Source: Cypionkella sp. (GTDB taxonomy: Bacteria; Pseudomonadota; Alphaproteobacteria; Rhodobacterales; Rhodobacteraceae). Taken from it: 64,000 nucleotides of DNA. Shown piece by piece: positions 26,782 to 34,787 of this stretch. The notes under the pieces are model-generated. The model was not told the origin of the DNA. It did no database searches and worked only from the letters and a program-made list of their open reading frames with translations. Position 1 is the first letter of the stretch. Each line of letters begins with the position of its first letter. The position numbers and the translations under genes are program-made. The stretch is taken from NCBI RefSeq assembly GCF_028290025.1, contig NZ_JAQGKQ010000074.1:1-64000 (forward strand), in the 5' to 3' direction.

Positions 26782-27957
26782 TTACGATCCAAAGCCGCCA
26801 AAGCTGCGCGGTGCAGGATCGACCACGACAGCGCGGCCGCTTTGGATTTGCGCAATGGCAAGGCCGCGTTCATTGGTGCCATCCGAGCGCAGCCGGAAGA
26901 TGCCATTGACGCCAACAAAGCCAGCGCCTTGGGTGAGGGCTTGTTTGGAAAGCGGGCCGGAGCCTGCCTTTTTCATCAGCGCCCCGATGGCCGCCATACC
27001 GTCATAGGCGAGGCCGGAAATCGGATGCGGCGGCTCGTTGAAGGTGGATTGGTAGCGCGATTGGTATTGCGCATAAAGTGCGGGATCGGGCAGCGCAAAC
27101 CAACCGCCTTGCACGCCCGGAAGCCCCAGCGTTGCGGCTGGAATATCCCAGCGGGTCAGGCCGATGAACTGGGCGGAAGCGCTCGACAGGCCATTGTCGG
27201 TCAGCAGTTGGCTGACCAAAGGCAAAGCGCCTGCGGTATCGGCGGTCAGGAACACCGCCTGCGCACCGGAAGATTTCGCCGAGGCCGCGATACCCGGAGC
27301 AGCCGCAACCACGCCGTTTTGCGAGAATTCATAATTGCCGGTGGCGACAACAGTGCCACCCGCCGCAGCAACTGCCTGAGCGATAGCCGCGCGACCGATT
27401 TCGCCTGCGGTGTTGCGATCATTGACGATCATCACCTGCGACTTGCCTTGCCGCACCGCGTAAGTTGCCAGACGGCTGGCGGTATTGCCGAAGGTTGGGC
27501 CGAGAACGAAGACGTTGTTGCCAGCGATGTCGGGGTTATTCGAGAACGCGAGCACGTTGACGCCAGAGCCTGCGACGGCAACGCCTGCGGCATTGGCCTC
27601 TTGCGCGAATACCGGGCCAAGGATGACTTGCGCGCCTTCGGCAACGGCTTTGGAAGCCATCGCGGCGGCCTGTGCGGGTTGGCCTGCGGTGTTGTAAACG
27701 CGCAGATCAACCTGCGCCGAACCGCCGAGATCGGAAATTGCCATCCGCGTGGCGTTTTGCAGTGAGCGGGCAAGCAATTCATCACTGGCTTGGCCGGAGC
27801 CTGCTGGCACCAGCAAGGCCACCTGAATTTTACCCGAAGCACTGCCACTGCCGGCTGTCGGACTGCCTGCGGGCACGCAGGCTGCGAGCAGCACCGCCGC
27901 TGTGGCAACAACAATCTGGCCCAGCGACTTGCGGGCCCGGTTCAAAACGGACAACAT
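26782..27957 (-). CDS. Penicillin-binding-protein activator (LpoA-like) lipoprotein
   Basis: This 391-residue lipoprotein has signal peptide and lipobox VLLAACVPAG (Cys near 27). A periplasmic type-1 binding-protein fold like that of Leu/Ile/Val receptors and of the C-terminal LpoA domain follows (IQVALLVPAGSG, VILGPVFAQEA, AYDGMAAIGALM). The gene is divergent from rsmI and yraN, the same neighbourhood as lpoA in E. coli. A role in activating peptidoglycan synthases is therefore likely. It lacks the N-terminal TPR domain of gammaproteobacterial LpoA. Confidence 0.85.
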   Translation of the reverse strand: MLSVLNRARKSLGQIVVATAAVLLAACVPAGSPTAGSGSASGKIQVALLVPAGSGQASDELLARSLQNATRMAISDLGGSAQVDLRVYNTAGQPAQAAAMASKAVAEGAQVILGPVFAQEANAAGVAVAGSGVNVLAFSNNPDIAGNNVFVLGPTFGNTASRLATYAVRQGKSQVMIVNDRNTAGEIGRAAIAQAVAAAGGTVVATGNYEFSQNGVVAAAPGIAASAKSSGAQAVFLTADTAGALPLVSQLLTDNGLSSASAQFIGLTRWDIPAATLGLPGVQGGWFALPDPALYAQYQSRYQSTFNEPPHPISGLAYDGMAAIGALMKKAGSGPLSKQALTQGAGFVGVNGIFRLRSDGTNERGLAIAQIQSGRAVVVDPAPRSFGGFGS

Positions 27958-28040
27958 AGAGCTCCCTCACCCTTAGCGGATTTGGCCGACAGGTTAAGCG
28001 CATCGGGCCGGGAAGTAAACTTGTCAGGGAGGGATTCGGC

Positions 28041-28913
28041 GTGACGATCAGCAGAGCGGCACCGCAGATACAGCGCCTGACGGCAGGGTTGTATTTTTTG
28101 GCGACCCCGATCGGGGCTGCACGCGATATCACTTTGCGGGCGCTGGATATTCTGGCCTCGGCGGACGTGCTGGCGGCGGAAGACACCCGGACATTGCGAC
28201 ATTTGATGGAAATTCATGGGGTTAGCCTCGGGGATCGGCCGCTGGTGGCGTATCACGAGCATAACAACGATGCAGCCCTGCCACGGCTGATGCGGGCGAT
28301 TGCCGAGGGAAAATCGGTGGCCTATGCGTCGGAAGCGGGCACGCCGCTGATTTCCGATCCGGGGTTTCAACTGGGCCGCGCGGCGATTGCGGAAGGGTAT
28401 CAGGTGTTGTCGGCCCCCGGAGCCTCGGCGGTTCTTTGCGCGCTGACGGTGTCGGGGCTGCCGTCGGATCGGTTTTTGTTCGCCGGATTTCCTCCCTCAG
28501 CCAAGGGGGCGCGGCAAACATTTGTGCGAGAGTTGGCGCAGATGCAGGCGACGGTGATTCTTTATGAGTCGCCGAAACGCGTTAAGGGATTATTAGATGA
28601 TTTGGTGCAGATTCTGGGGGGATCGCGTAAAGCTGTGGTGTGTCGGGAACTTACCAAGCGATTCGAGGAAATCTCGCGTGGCACGTTGGACGAACTTGCG
28701 GATGCGTTTGACGGGCGCGATGTGAAGGGTGAAATCGTGGTGCTGATTGATCGGGCACCGGAACAAGTGGCAGATGCGGCAACGGTGGAACAGGCTTTGG
28801 ATTTGGCTTTGACACATATGACGATGAAGGATGCGGCCTCTGCGGTGGCGCAGGCTTATGGTCTGGCGCGGCGCGACGTGTATCAACTGGCATTGAAAAG
28901 GGCGGGTGCATGA
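28041..28913 (+). CDS. rsmI: 16S rRNA (cytidine1402-2'-O)-methyltransferase
   Basis: RsmI modifies C1402 in the ribosomal decoding centre. It has a tetrapyrrole-methylase fold and is 290 aa. Motifs are LYFLATPIGAARDITLRALD (about 17-36), AEDTRTLRHL, SEAGTPLISDPG and PGASAVLCAL. The start is GTG 28041 with the site GGGAGGG upstream. The stop overlaps the yraN ATG (ATGA). It is divergent from the LpoA-like gene, with an 83-bp shared control region. Confidence 0.95.
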   Translation: MTISRAAPQIQRLTAGLYFLATPIGAARDITLRALDILASADVLAAEDTRTLRHLMEIHGVSLGDRPLVAYHEHNNDAALPRLMRAIAEGKSVAYASEAGTPLISDPGFQLGRAAIAEGYQVLSAPGASAVLCALTVSGLPSDRFLFAGFPPSAKGARQTFVRELAQMQATVILYESPKRVKGLLDDLVQILGGSRKAVVCRELTKRFEEISRGTLDELADAFDGRDVKGEIVVLIDRAPEQVADAATVEQALDLALTHMTMKDAASAVAQAYGLARRDVYQLALKRAGA

Positions 28914-29263
28914 GCGGGGCGCGGTCTTATCACGCAGGTTTGGCGGCCGAAGATCAGGTGGCGCAGCTTTATGATCGCTCGGGGCGTGTGGTTTGTGCGC
29001 GGCGTTGGCGCGGTTCTGCGGGTGAGATTGATTTGATCGCGCGTGACGGTGCTGAAGTGATTTTCATTGAGGTTAAGCAAAGCAAAACCCATGCGCTGGC
29101 GGCGGAACATCTGACGGCGCGGCAGATGGCGCGCATTTATGGGGCTGCTTCAGAGTTTCTAGCGGGCGAACCGGCGGGGCAGTTGACCGAAGTGCGGTTT
29201 GATCTGGCTATGGTCGATGCGATGGGTCGGGTCGAAGTGTTGGAAAACGCTTACGCCGCCTGA
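28910..29263 (+). CDS. YraN/UPF0102 family nuclease-like protein
   Basis: This is a 117-residue restriction-endonuclease-like fold protein. The motif [20 protein letters not shown] contains the E-D-ExK active-site arrangement of the family. It is co-translated with rsmI (ATGA overlap), the same pairing seen in many bacteria. The physiological substrate is not known. Confidence 0.92.
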   Translation: MSGARSYHAGLAAEDQVAQLYDRSGRVVCARRWRGSAGEIDLIARDGAEVIFIEVKQSKTHALAAEHLTARQMARIYGAASEFLAGEPAGQLTEVRFDLAMVDAMGRVEVLENAYAA

Positions 29264-29318
29264 TTGCATCCGGGCGGGGCTTGCTGCATCAAGTGGGCAA
29301 TGCATTCCGGAGAGTCTC

Positions 29319-30260
29319 ATGCCGCTGAAAGTCGCCCTACAGATGGACCCGATCGGGTCGGTCAATATCAACGCTGACAGCACGTTCCGCATTGCGCTTG
29401 AAGCGCAGACGCGCGGGCATTCGTTGTTTTTCTATACGGCGGATAAGTTGGCCTTTGTCGAAGGTCGGGTGATGGCGCGGGGGTTCCCGATCACTTTGCG
29501 GCGCGAACTTGGCAATCATGTCAGCTACGGGCCGGAGGCTGAGGTTGATCTGAGCGAGTTTGATGTGGTGTGGCTGCGGCAAGATCCCCCGTTTGACATG
29601 GGTTACATCACCACGACGCATTTGCTGGATATGATTCATCCGAAGACTTTGGTGGTGAATGATCCGTTCTGGGTGCGGAATTATCCCGAAAAATTGTTGG
29701 TTCTGCGGTTTCCCGATCTGACGCCGCCGACGGCGATTGCGCGGGATTTGCAGACGATTCGTGAGTTTAAAGCGCGGCATGGCGATATCATTTTGAAGCC
29801 GCTTTATGGCAATGGCGGGGCCGGGGTGTTCCGGCTTGACCCGAATGACCGCAATTTGGCCTCGCTGTATGAGATGTTTACCGGGATGAATCGCGAGCCT
29901 TTGATCGTGCAGAAGTTCTTGCCGGACGTCTCGAAGGGCGACAAGCGGGTGATTTTGGTCGATGGCGAGCCGGTGGGCGCGATCAACCGGGTGCCGCAGG
30001 ATGGGGAAACCCGCTCAAACATGCATGCGGGGGGGCGGCCTGAGAAGGTGGGTCTGACCGCGCGCGATCTGGAGATTTGTGCGGCGATTGGGCCGACCTT
30101 GCGCGAGCATGGCCAGATTTTCGTTGGGATCGACGTGATTGGTGATTATCTGACCGAGATCAACGTGACCTCGCCGACCGGGATACAGGAGTTGGAGCGG
30201 TTTGATGGCACCAACACTGCCGAACGGATTTGGCAGGTGATTGAGGCGAAGCGGGCTTAA
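29319..30260 (+). CDS. gshB: Glutathione synthetase
   Basis: This ATP-grasp ligase joins gamma-glutamylcysteine and glycine. It is 313 aa from ATG 29319 ([20 protein letters not shown]). The family motifs [16 protein letters not shown] and [10 protein letters not shown] are present, and [19 protein letters not shown] is near the C-terminus. The frame is open upstream into yraN, but only ATG 29319 gives the family start. Confidence 0.95.
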   Translation: MPLKVALQMDPIGSVNINADSTFRIALEAQTRGHSLFFYTADKLAFVEGRVMARGFPITLRRELGNHVSYGPEAEVDLSEFDVVWLRQDPPFDMGYITTTHLLDMIHPKTLVVNDPFWVRNYPEKLLVLRFPDLTPPTAIARDLQTIREFKARHGDIILKPLYGNGGAGVFRLDPNDRNLASLYEMFTGMNREPLIVQKFLPDVSKGDKRVILVDGEPVGAINRVPQDGETRSNMHAGGRPEKVGLTARDLEICAAIGPTLREHGQIFVGIDVIGDYLTEINVTSPTGIQELERFDGTNTAERIWQVIEAKRA

Positions 30261-30363
30261 GGTTGGCGGTTAATGTAGCATTGGAAATCGCGTATTTTCT
30301 CAAAACGCGTTTTCCGTTGCTGTTATTTTTCATGGCTGCGAGTCCCGCTAAACCAGAATCGCC

Positions 30364-30969
30364 TCAGTTTTTCGCGCCCACAGCCAGACGGTAGCTCACT
30401 GCTTCTGCAATATGCGGTAAGCGAACTGTGGCGGAGTTATCGAGGTCGGCGATGGTGCGGGCGACGCGCAGCACGCGGTGGTAGCCTCGGGCGGAGAGGC
30501 CGAAGCGTTCGGCTACTTTTATCAGCAGGGCGCGGCCTTCGGGATCGGGGGCGGCTACTTGCTCTAGCAGACTGCCCTCCATATCGGCGTTAACGCGGGT
30601 GTCTGGGGCGTCTTTAAAGCGCGCGGTTTGCACATTGCGGGCGGCTTGCACGCGGGCGGCGACCGCTGCCGAACTGTCGCCGGACGACGGCAGATCGAGG
30701 TCGGTATAGGCCACGGGCGGGACCTCGACGCGCAGATCGAAGCGGTCCATCAGCGGGCCCGAGATGCGGCCGAAGTAATCCTCGCCGCAGATCGGCACCT
30801 TCGCGCAGGCGCGCGCGGGGTCTGACATATAGCCGCATTTGCAGGGATTGGCGGCGGCGATCAGCAAAAACCGGCAGGGATAGCGGATGTGGGCGTTGGC
30901 GCGCGCTACCATAATCTCACCCGTCTCAATCGGTTGGCGCAGGGTTTCCAGCACGGCGCGGGGAAATTC
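30364..30969 (-). pseudogene. comM: comM, C-terminal fragment (interrupted by IS1595-type element)
   Basis: This is the distal part of a YifB/ComM-type Mg-chelatase-like AAA ATPase, encoding the segment from FPRAVLETLRQP to the end. It includes the zinc-cysteine region (NPCKCGYMS...CAKVPIC), the sensor DRFDLRVEVPPV and the C-terminal lid. The upstream part is on the other side of the 3.85-kb insertion (34824-35740). Joining both, with one copy of the 8-bp duplication removed, gives 1,515 bases or 505 codons in frame. The fragment has no ribosome site of its own, so the gene is judged inactive. Confidence 0.93.
30962..30969. repeat. Target-site duplication, left copy
   Basis: GGAAATTC directly abuts the left end of the insertion and is repeated exactly at 34824-34831. 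Eight-base duplications are the norm for the IS1595 family. Confidence 0.95.
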
Positions 30970-31005
30970 CGGTATTATGGAGCAAACTCACCAAATATGG
31001 TTATA
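30970..31005 (+). repeat. Left inverted repeat of the IS1595-type element
   Basis: It begins CGGTATTATGGAGCAAACTC and continues ACCAAATATGGTTATA. The outer 24 bases match the right end exactly; two mismatches occur in the inner 12. It contains ATATGGTT, the reverse complement of the recurring AACCATAT motif. Confidence 0.95.
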
Positions 31006-31010
31006 ATCGT

Positions 31011-31280
31011 TCAGTATGGATCGTACTTTTGAATGTCCTCAATGGTGATGTTTTTATTGGCATCAATAGAGAATGACCAAACGAGAGCCGGACATTTCCC
31101 AATAGATTCAGATACGATATAACGAATTTGATAGAAAAAATCGCACTCTACAATTTTACACCCATACGGGTTTCTCATCAGTGCGTCGCTGACGGGTAGC
31201 CACGCCAGATCTAACAATCTCCATCCGCCAAGGAGTTCGACTTCGGGTTCACACCTCGGGTCAATAGTAAGCTCACGCAT
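31011..31280 (-). CDS. 89-residue putative toxin coupled to the Panacea gene
   Basis: I do not recognise this family. It is a small protein of 89 residues with mixed polarity (MRELTIDPRCEPEVELLGGW to IEDIQKYDPY). Its ATG overlaps the TAA of the upstream Panacea gene (TAATG), so the two are co-translated. The second-gene position beside a Panacea antitoxin makes a toxin role likely by analogy with described PanAT pairs. It could instead be a non-toxic partner. The stop lies 6 bp inside the left inverted repeat. Confidence 0.6.
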   Translation of the reverse strand: MRELTIDPRCEPEVELLGGWRLLDLAWLPVSDALMRNPYGCKIVECDFFYQIRYIVSESIGKCPALVWSFSIDANKNITIEDIQKYDPY

Positions 31281-31849
31281 TACTGAGAGCGAATATCATT
31301 TTGTTCTGCTAGCCTCTGCAACCTTTGAATATGTAGTGGCAGCAGGGGCCTGTCAGATAGGAAGGCGCTCTCGTACGGCATTGGGTCGCCGTCATGGCGC
31401 GTACTCCACGCGGCACCATGCGAGTCATCGCTCGTTTCTGTACCAGTCATTGCCCAATAGTAAGTTATCGCACTGTCAACGAACGAAATATCTTCCGCAC
31501 TGAAAAGCGCAAGGTTCGGCTGGTGCAGCGCAGAAGGGCGTTTCTCGATTTTCCCTCCGCCGAAGTCTGTGATTTCTTCACGCACCACTCCATCACGAAG
31601 CATTTCACGGTACAGAGGCATCATTTCCTTTGGGGCAGGGCCTTGCGGAAGTCTTTGGTACGCGCGGCCCGTAACCGGCACCTGTCTAATGGCATACGAA
31701 CTGAAATCCGACTTCCACAGAATTTTGTTTAGCTTCACCCGGCCAAAGTACTTCGCGCCGATATTTTTCGTGCAAATATAAAGGATTAGCTGGCGAAGCC
31801 GATCTTGGCCGCCAGGTAGATTTACCCTTTGAGTTAGCACAGGTGACAT
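31280..31849 (-). CDS. Panacea-domain (SocA/DUF4065) antitoxin-like protein
   Basis: This 189-residue protein carries the Panacea/SocA domain. KLNKILWKSDFSSY (about 40-53) is followed by VTGRAYQRLPQGPAPKEM, the classical opening. Near the end, SHGAAW then PMPYESAFLSDRPL matches the terminal part of the domain. Panacea domains act as antitoxins that neutralise diverse small toxins encoded next to them. A good site (GAGGA) precedes ATG 31849. An AT-rich promoter-like stretch lies upstream, with an ACCATAT motif at 31876-31882. The downstream 89-residue gene is its presumed partner. Confidence 0.85.
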   Translation of the reverse strand: MSPVLTQRVNLPGGQDRLRQLILYICTKNIGAKYFGRVKLNKILWKSDFSSYAIRQVPVTGRAYQRLPQGPAPKEMMPLYREMLRDGVVREEITDFGGGKIEKRPSALHQPNLALFSAEDISFVDSAITYYWAMTGTETSDDSHGAAWSTRHDGDPMPYESAFLSDRPLLPLHIQRLQRLAEQNDIRSQ

Positions 31850-31950
31850 GTGACGGGTCCTCTTTAACTCACACTACCATATATAGTATCTTACGCCAAC
31901 TTTGTTCCTTTTCAGCGCAAAATCACTGGATTGTGAGTCTGAAATGCTAC

Positions 31951-32238
31951 TCAAGATCGTAGTAAGCTAGAATCTGAGCTAATTGCATCCATGCACATGA
32001 GAAAGAACGCTGCGCTGAACCCCCCACGACTTATCTTGTTTGCAACGCCTCCAACACTCATTGTAACGCCTATACCCTTAAGGCGCTCCGTCAGTTCTGC
32101 GACGGTCAAACCCTTCGCGTCCATGGCTTCCCGCAACAGGCGCTTTGCCCGATCCTCAAAATCGACGTTTATAGGATCGTCCTTGCGGGCAGTCGGGGTC
32201 GGCGGCGCAGGTCGGTGCGACTTGTCGATCATATTCAT
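31951..32238 (-). CDS. DUF6471 HTH-type protein
   Basis: This 95-residue protein (ATG 32238, site GGAG) has a disordered Pro-rich N-terminus. A compact helical domain of the DUF6471 family follows: FEDRAKRLLREAMDAKGLTV, then ELTERLKGIGV and ANKISRGGFSAAFFLMCMDA. It resembles Xre-like HTH proteins and probably binds DNA. It is divergent from the transposase, with recurring ACCATAT motifs between them. It could be the element's repressor and may be cotranscribed with the Panacea pair 100 bp downstream. Confidence 0.8.
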   Translation of the reverse strand: MNMIDKSHRPAPPTPTARKDDPINVDFEDRAKRLLREAMDAKGLTVAELTERLKGIGVTMSVGGVANKISRGGFSAAFFLMCMDAISSDSSLLRS

Positions 32239-32259
32239 AGGCGGCTCCAAAATAACCGG

Positions 32260-32330
32260 ATATGGTGAATATAACGCTTGACGGGGCGGTTGTCCAATGG
32301 CATATCAGTATAACCATATAAGGTTATACG
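32260..32330. promoter_or_regulatory. Divergent control region of the element with operator-like repeats
   Basis: Between the DUF6471 gene and the transposase lies ATAACC-ATATAA-GGTTAT (32311-32328), a two-half-site inverted repeat. A second ATATGGT copy is at 32260-32266. The bases 32314-32329 reproduce the inner part of the right inverted repeat (ACCATATAAGGTTATA). A protein that recognises the element ends could therefore also bind this promoter. Confidence 0.6.
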
Positions 32331-32332
32331 CC

Positions 32333-33292
32333 ATGGCTCAACACTTCCTCCTGTCGCCCGCTGCCAAAACCCTCTCACTGGTTAAGGTCATGCGTATGTC
32401 CGATGAGGAAGCCCGCGCTTCATTCCGCAAAATCCGCTGGACTGAAACCAATGGCGAGCCTGTATGCCCGGAGTGCGGTAGCTGCGAAGCCTACGACCTG
32501 AAAACCCGCCAAGTGTACAAGTGCAAGGATTGCGCAAAGCAGTATAGCATCACGTCGGGCACGATCTTTTCAAGTCGCAAGCTAGCTGTACGCGACATCC
32601 TTGCTGCAATCGCGATCTTCGTTAACGGCGCAAAAGGCTACAGCGCCCTGCAAATGTCCCGCGATCTGTCGGTGGACTACAAGACCGCCTTCGTCCTGCT
32701 GCACAAGGTTCGCGAAAGCATAGAGTTGGCCCGCGATGGTGGCGCTCTTGCTGGCAACGTCGAAGTTGATGGCGCTTACTTCGGTGGCTACGTGAAGCCC
32801 GCCAACGAAGTTGCAGACCGCAAGGACCGCCGCTTGAAGCGCAACCAATCCGGCAAGCGTCAAGTTGTGCTGGTGATCCGCGAAACCAATGGCCGCACTG
32901 TTACCGCTGTAGGCAAACATGAAGGCGAAGGCGTGGCCTTGGTTCGGGCGAACGTTGTGGCTGGAACCACTGTACACGCCGATCAGGCTTCGCATTGGGA
33001 TAAGTTGGCGGCTCACTTCCCTATAAAACGCATCAACCATGACGTTGCTTACTCGAAGGACGGCGCTTGCACCAACATGGCAGAAAGCTTCTTCTCGCGC
33101 CTGCGTCGTGCAGAAATCGGCACTCACCACCACATCGCCGGAAAGTACCTCGGCGCTTACGCCGCTGAAATGGCGTGGCGTGAGGACAACAATCGCGTCG
33201 CCAACGGAAGCCAATTTGCAATGCTCGTTGCAGCCTCGGTCGCCGCTCCCAAGTCAGCCGTTTGGTGTGGATATTGGCAACGCAGGGCTTAA
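32333..33292 (+). CDS. IS1595-family transposase
   Basis: This is a 319-residue transposase with an N-terminal zinc ribbon (CPECGSC ... CKDC, about 45-67) and an ISXO2-like DDE/DDN catalytic domain. Likely catalytic residues are Asp146 (NVEVDGAYFGGY), Asp217 (VHADQASHW) and the ESFFSRLRRAEIG / WREDNN region. No frameshift or truncation is visible, so it may be active. ATG 32333 (MAQHFLLSP) is preferred over upstream in-frame starts, which would overlap the operator region. Confidence 0.95.
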   Translation: MAQHFLLSPAAKTLSLVKVMRMSDEEARASFRKIRWTETNGEPVCPECGSCEAYDLKTRQVYKCKDCAKQYSITSGTIFSSRKLAVRDILAAIAIFVNGAKGYSALQMSRDLSVDYKTAFVLLHKVRESIELARDGGALAGNVEVDGAYFGGYVKPANEVADRKDRRLKRNQSGKRQVVLVIRETNGRTVTAVGKHEGEGVALVRANVVAGTTVHADQASHWDKLAAHFPIKRINHDVAYSKDGACTNMAESFFSRLRRAEIGTHHHIAGKYLGAYAAEMAWREDNNRVANGSQFAMLVAASVAAPKSAVWCGYWQRRA

Positions 33293-33370
33293 GTGTAAGT
33301 GTTGACGAATTGGGCTTGCTGTGTGTTGTGACCTAACGTAAGTTGACGAGATCAACAGAGTGAATGAGTC

Positions 33371-33922
33371 ATGGACGATCAAAGCATCATCAACCAACGG
33401 ATCGCGTATGTCGTGGAGCAAAGTGAGCACTTGCGCGATCAACTGGCAAGGTTCGATGCTGAGCTTGCTGAGTTGACTGCTGCCGCCAATGTAATCGCGC
33501 GTTTAGTTGGCGCGAAGCGTACAGACAGGCAGAATGCAGCCGCTAGATCCCTGTCCGAAACTATTCACCGGGCGCAAGACAAAGACCGCAATGCGTTGAG
33601 AAAAAAATCTGACGTTCCCACGATGCCTGAATACATCATTATGGCGCTGGAGCACGAAAAGCGCCCGATGGCACCTAAGGAAATTACAGAGACGATTCGT
33701 CGAAAATGGTGGCCGGAGGTTGATGCCCATAAAATTGGCAGTATCGTCTGGCGATTGAGTAATCGAAACGACATTGAGAAAATTGAGGGAACGTCAAACT
33801 ATCGACTCCCTACAAAAGACGAAGGCCCTGACGGGGGTATCCTTGGAGGGAAACCGTCAGAGCCTTCATTGTTTGGACCCTTCGCGCAAGACCGTAAAGC
33901 CGGCTCGGGGGGTGGTGCATGA
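33371..33922 (+). CDS. Coiled-coil plus winged-helix protein (passenger gene 1)
   Basis: The protein is 183 residues. An N-terminal heptad-like helix (residues 5-48: VVEQSEHLRDQLARFDAELA) is followed by a polar linker and a winged-helix-like domain at about 90-150 (MPEYIIMALEHEKRPMAPKE, then WRLSNRNDIEKIEGTSNYRL). The C-terminus is Gly/Pro-rich. The architecture suggests a dimeric DNA-binding protein. No named family is recognised. A 14-bp inverted repeat lies in its last codons (33821-33867). It is codirectional with the transposase, 78 bp downstream. Confidence 0.65.
   Translation: MDDQSIINQRIAYVVEQSEHLRDQLARFDAELAELTAAANVIARLVGAKRTDRQNAAARSLSETIHRAQDKDRNALRKKSDVPTMPEYIIMALEHEKRPMAPKEITETIRRKWWPEVDAHKIGSIVWRLSNRNDIEKIEGTSNYRLPTKDEGPDGGILGGKPSEPSLFGPFAQDRKAGSGGGA
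33821..33867 (+). repeat. 14-bp inverted repeat in the end of passenger gene 1
   Basis: GAAGGCCCTGACGG (33821-33834) pairs with CCGTCAGAGCCTTC (33854-33867), 13 of 14 positions, across 19 bases. It may act as a transcript-end structure inside the coding sequence. Confidence 0.5.
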
Positions 33923-34073
33923 TAATACGTTAATACTATCAAGAGTGGTCTCGGCTTTCGCCGGGGCCACATTTACGTAAATGACCGATTTACGGCCACC
34001 CTAGCAGGTATGACTATGATTCATTGAGTGATTCAGGTCAACCGTAATCGGTCGAGCATATGGAAAACGCATA

Positions 34074-34268
34074 ATGCACGACTGCAAAGTGACGCCCGCC
34101 ATGGCGTCCGTAATCAAACTGGCAAGGTCTCTTGGTGTGCCTTACTCATGGATTTCCGGGTACTATCAGGGACTAAACTTTGGGCGTATCGCCGATGTGA
34201 TGAAGGGTCGAATGTTCCCCAACATCCCACCGGCGCAAACGCTACCTTTGGACTTCCCAACTATCTGA
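34074..34268 (+). CDS. 64-residue HTH-like small protein (passenger gene)
   Basis: This is a short protein with a helix-turn-helix-like core: ASVIKLARSLGVPYSWISGY then FGRIADVMKGRMFPNIPPA. The pattern resembles small phage and mobile-element proteins with a G-R-I-x-x-V-x-x-G-x-x-F-x-x-h-P-P signature. The terminator right behind it (34276-34301) supports a real gene. The ribosome site is weak. Function unknown, probably DNA-binding. Confidence 0.55.
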   Translation: MHDCKVTPAMASVIKLARSLGVPYSWISGYYQGLNFGRIADVMKGRMFPNIPPAQTLPLDFPTI

Positions 34269-34275
34269 TAACGTT

Positions 34276-34301
34276 AAGGGCGGCTAACCAGCCGCCCTTT
34301 T
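34276..34301. terminator. Bidirectional terminator inside the element
   Basis: AAGGGCGGCT-AACC-AGCCGCCCTT is a 10-bp perfect stem with a T-run on the plus side and an A/T-rich flank on the other. It separates the 64-residue gene from the convergent 163-residue gene. Confidence 0.88.
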
Positions 34302-34775
34302 TAGCACCCACAGCTTGTAAGGACCATTTACGTCATGGTCCGTGGTCCAGCCTGTATCCACGATAAGTCCCTGCTCTACACAGGTCTTTATGCAGGCACC
34401 GATACGCTTACGCAGTGTGCATAGCGTGGCCTCGTCTGCTACAAGCCCGCGATCAGATGCCCATAGTTCGGTGATCTGGCGGGACGTGATCGGCGCTGTA
34501 GCCTCACGGAAGCATCCCAGCACGAAGCTTTTCACTGTACCTTTGGCCGCGCGGTGTTTGGTCACATATTCTTTTATGGCGTAGGTATCCGACTGCGGAT
34601 CAAACAAGCGGATGGCTGCGTCTAGGTGATCTATGTCTACCGTTAGCTTTTTGATTTCGCGTTTGTACTTCTCACGAAGGGCGTTGAGTTCGGCGTGTTT
34701 GGCAACAAGGCCAGACACAGTGTTAGGTCGGTCATATTTGGGAATGTTCATCATGTCAGCATTATAGCTAACCAT
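34284..34775 (-). CDS. Coiled-coil plus winged-helix protein (passenger gene 2)
   Basis: This 163-residue protein has an N-terminal coiled coil (SGLVAKHAELNALREKYKRE ... LDAAIRLFDP, about 22-58) and a C-terminal winged-helix-like domain (about 80-155: FVLGCFREATAPITSRQITE ... VEQGLIVDTG). Proteins of this design are common in alphaproteobacteria near mobile elements; no function is established. It starts at ATG 34775, or at 34754 if the perfect TATAAT at 34761-34766 (minus) is its -10 box. In the latter case the mRNA would be nearly leaderless. Confidence 0.7.
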   Translation of the reverse strand: MVSYNADMMNIPKYDRPNTVSGLVAKHAELNALREKYKREIKKLTVDIDHLDAAIRLFDPQSDTYAIKEYVTKHRAAKGTVKSFVLGCFREATAPITSRQITELWASDRGLVADEATLCTLRKRIGACIKTCVEQGLIVDTGWTTDHDVNGPYKLWVLKRAAG

Positions 34776-34787
34776 ATCTGATTGGTC

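Noticed and set aside
32297-32332. Longer transposase start
   Set aside because: The extra 12 codons would translate the operator-like repeat; ATG 32333 fits the family start.
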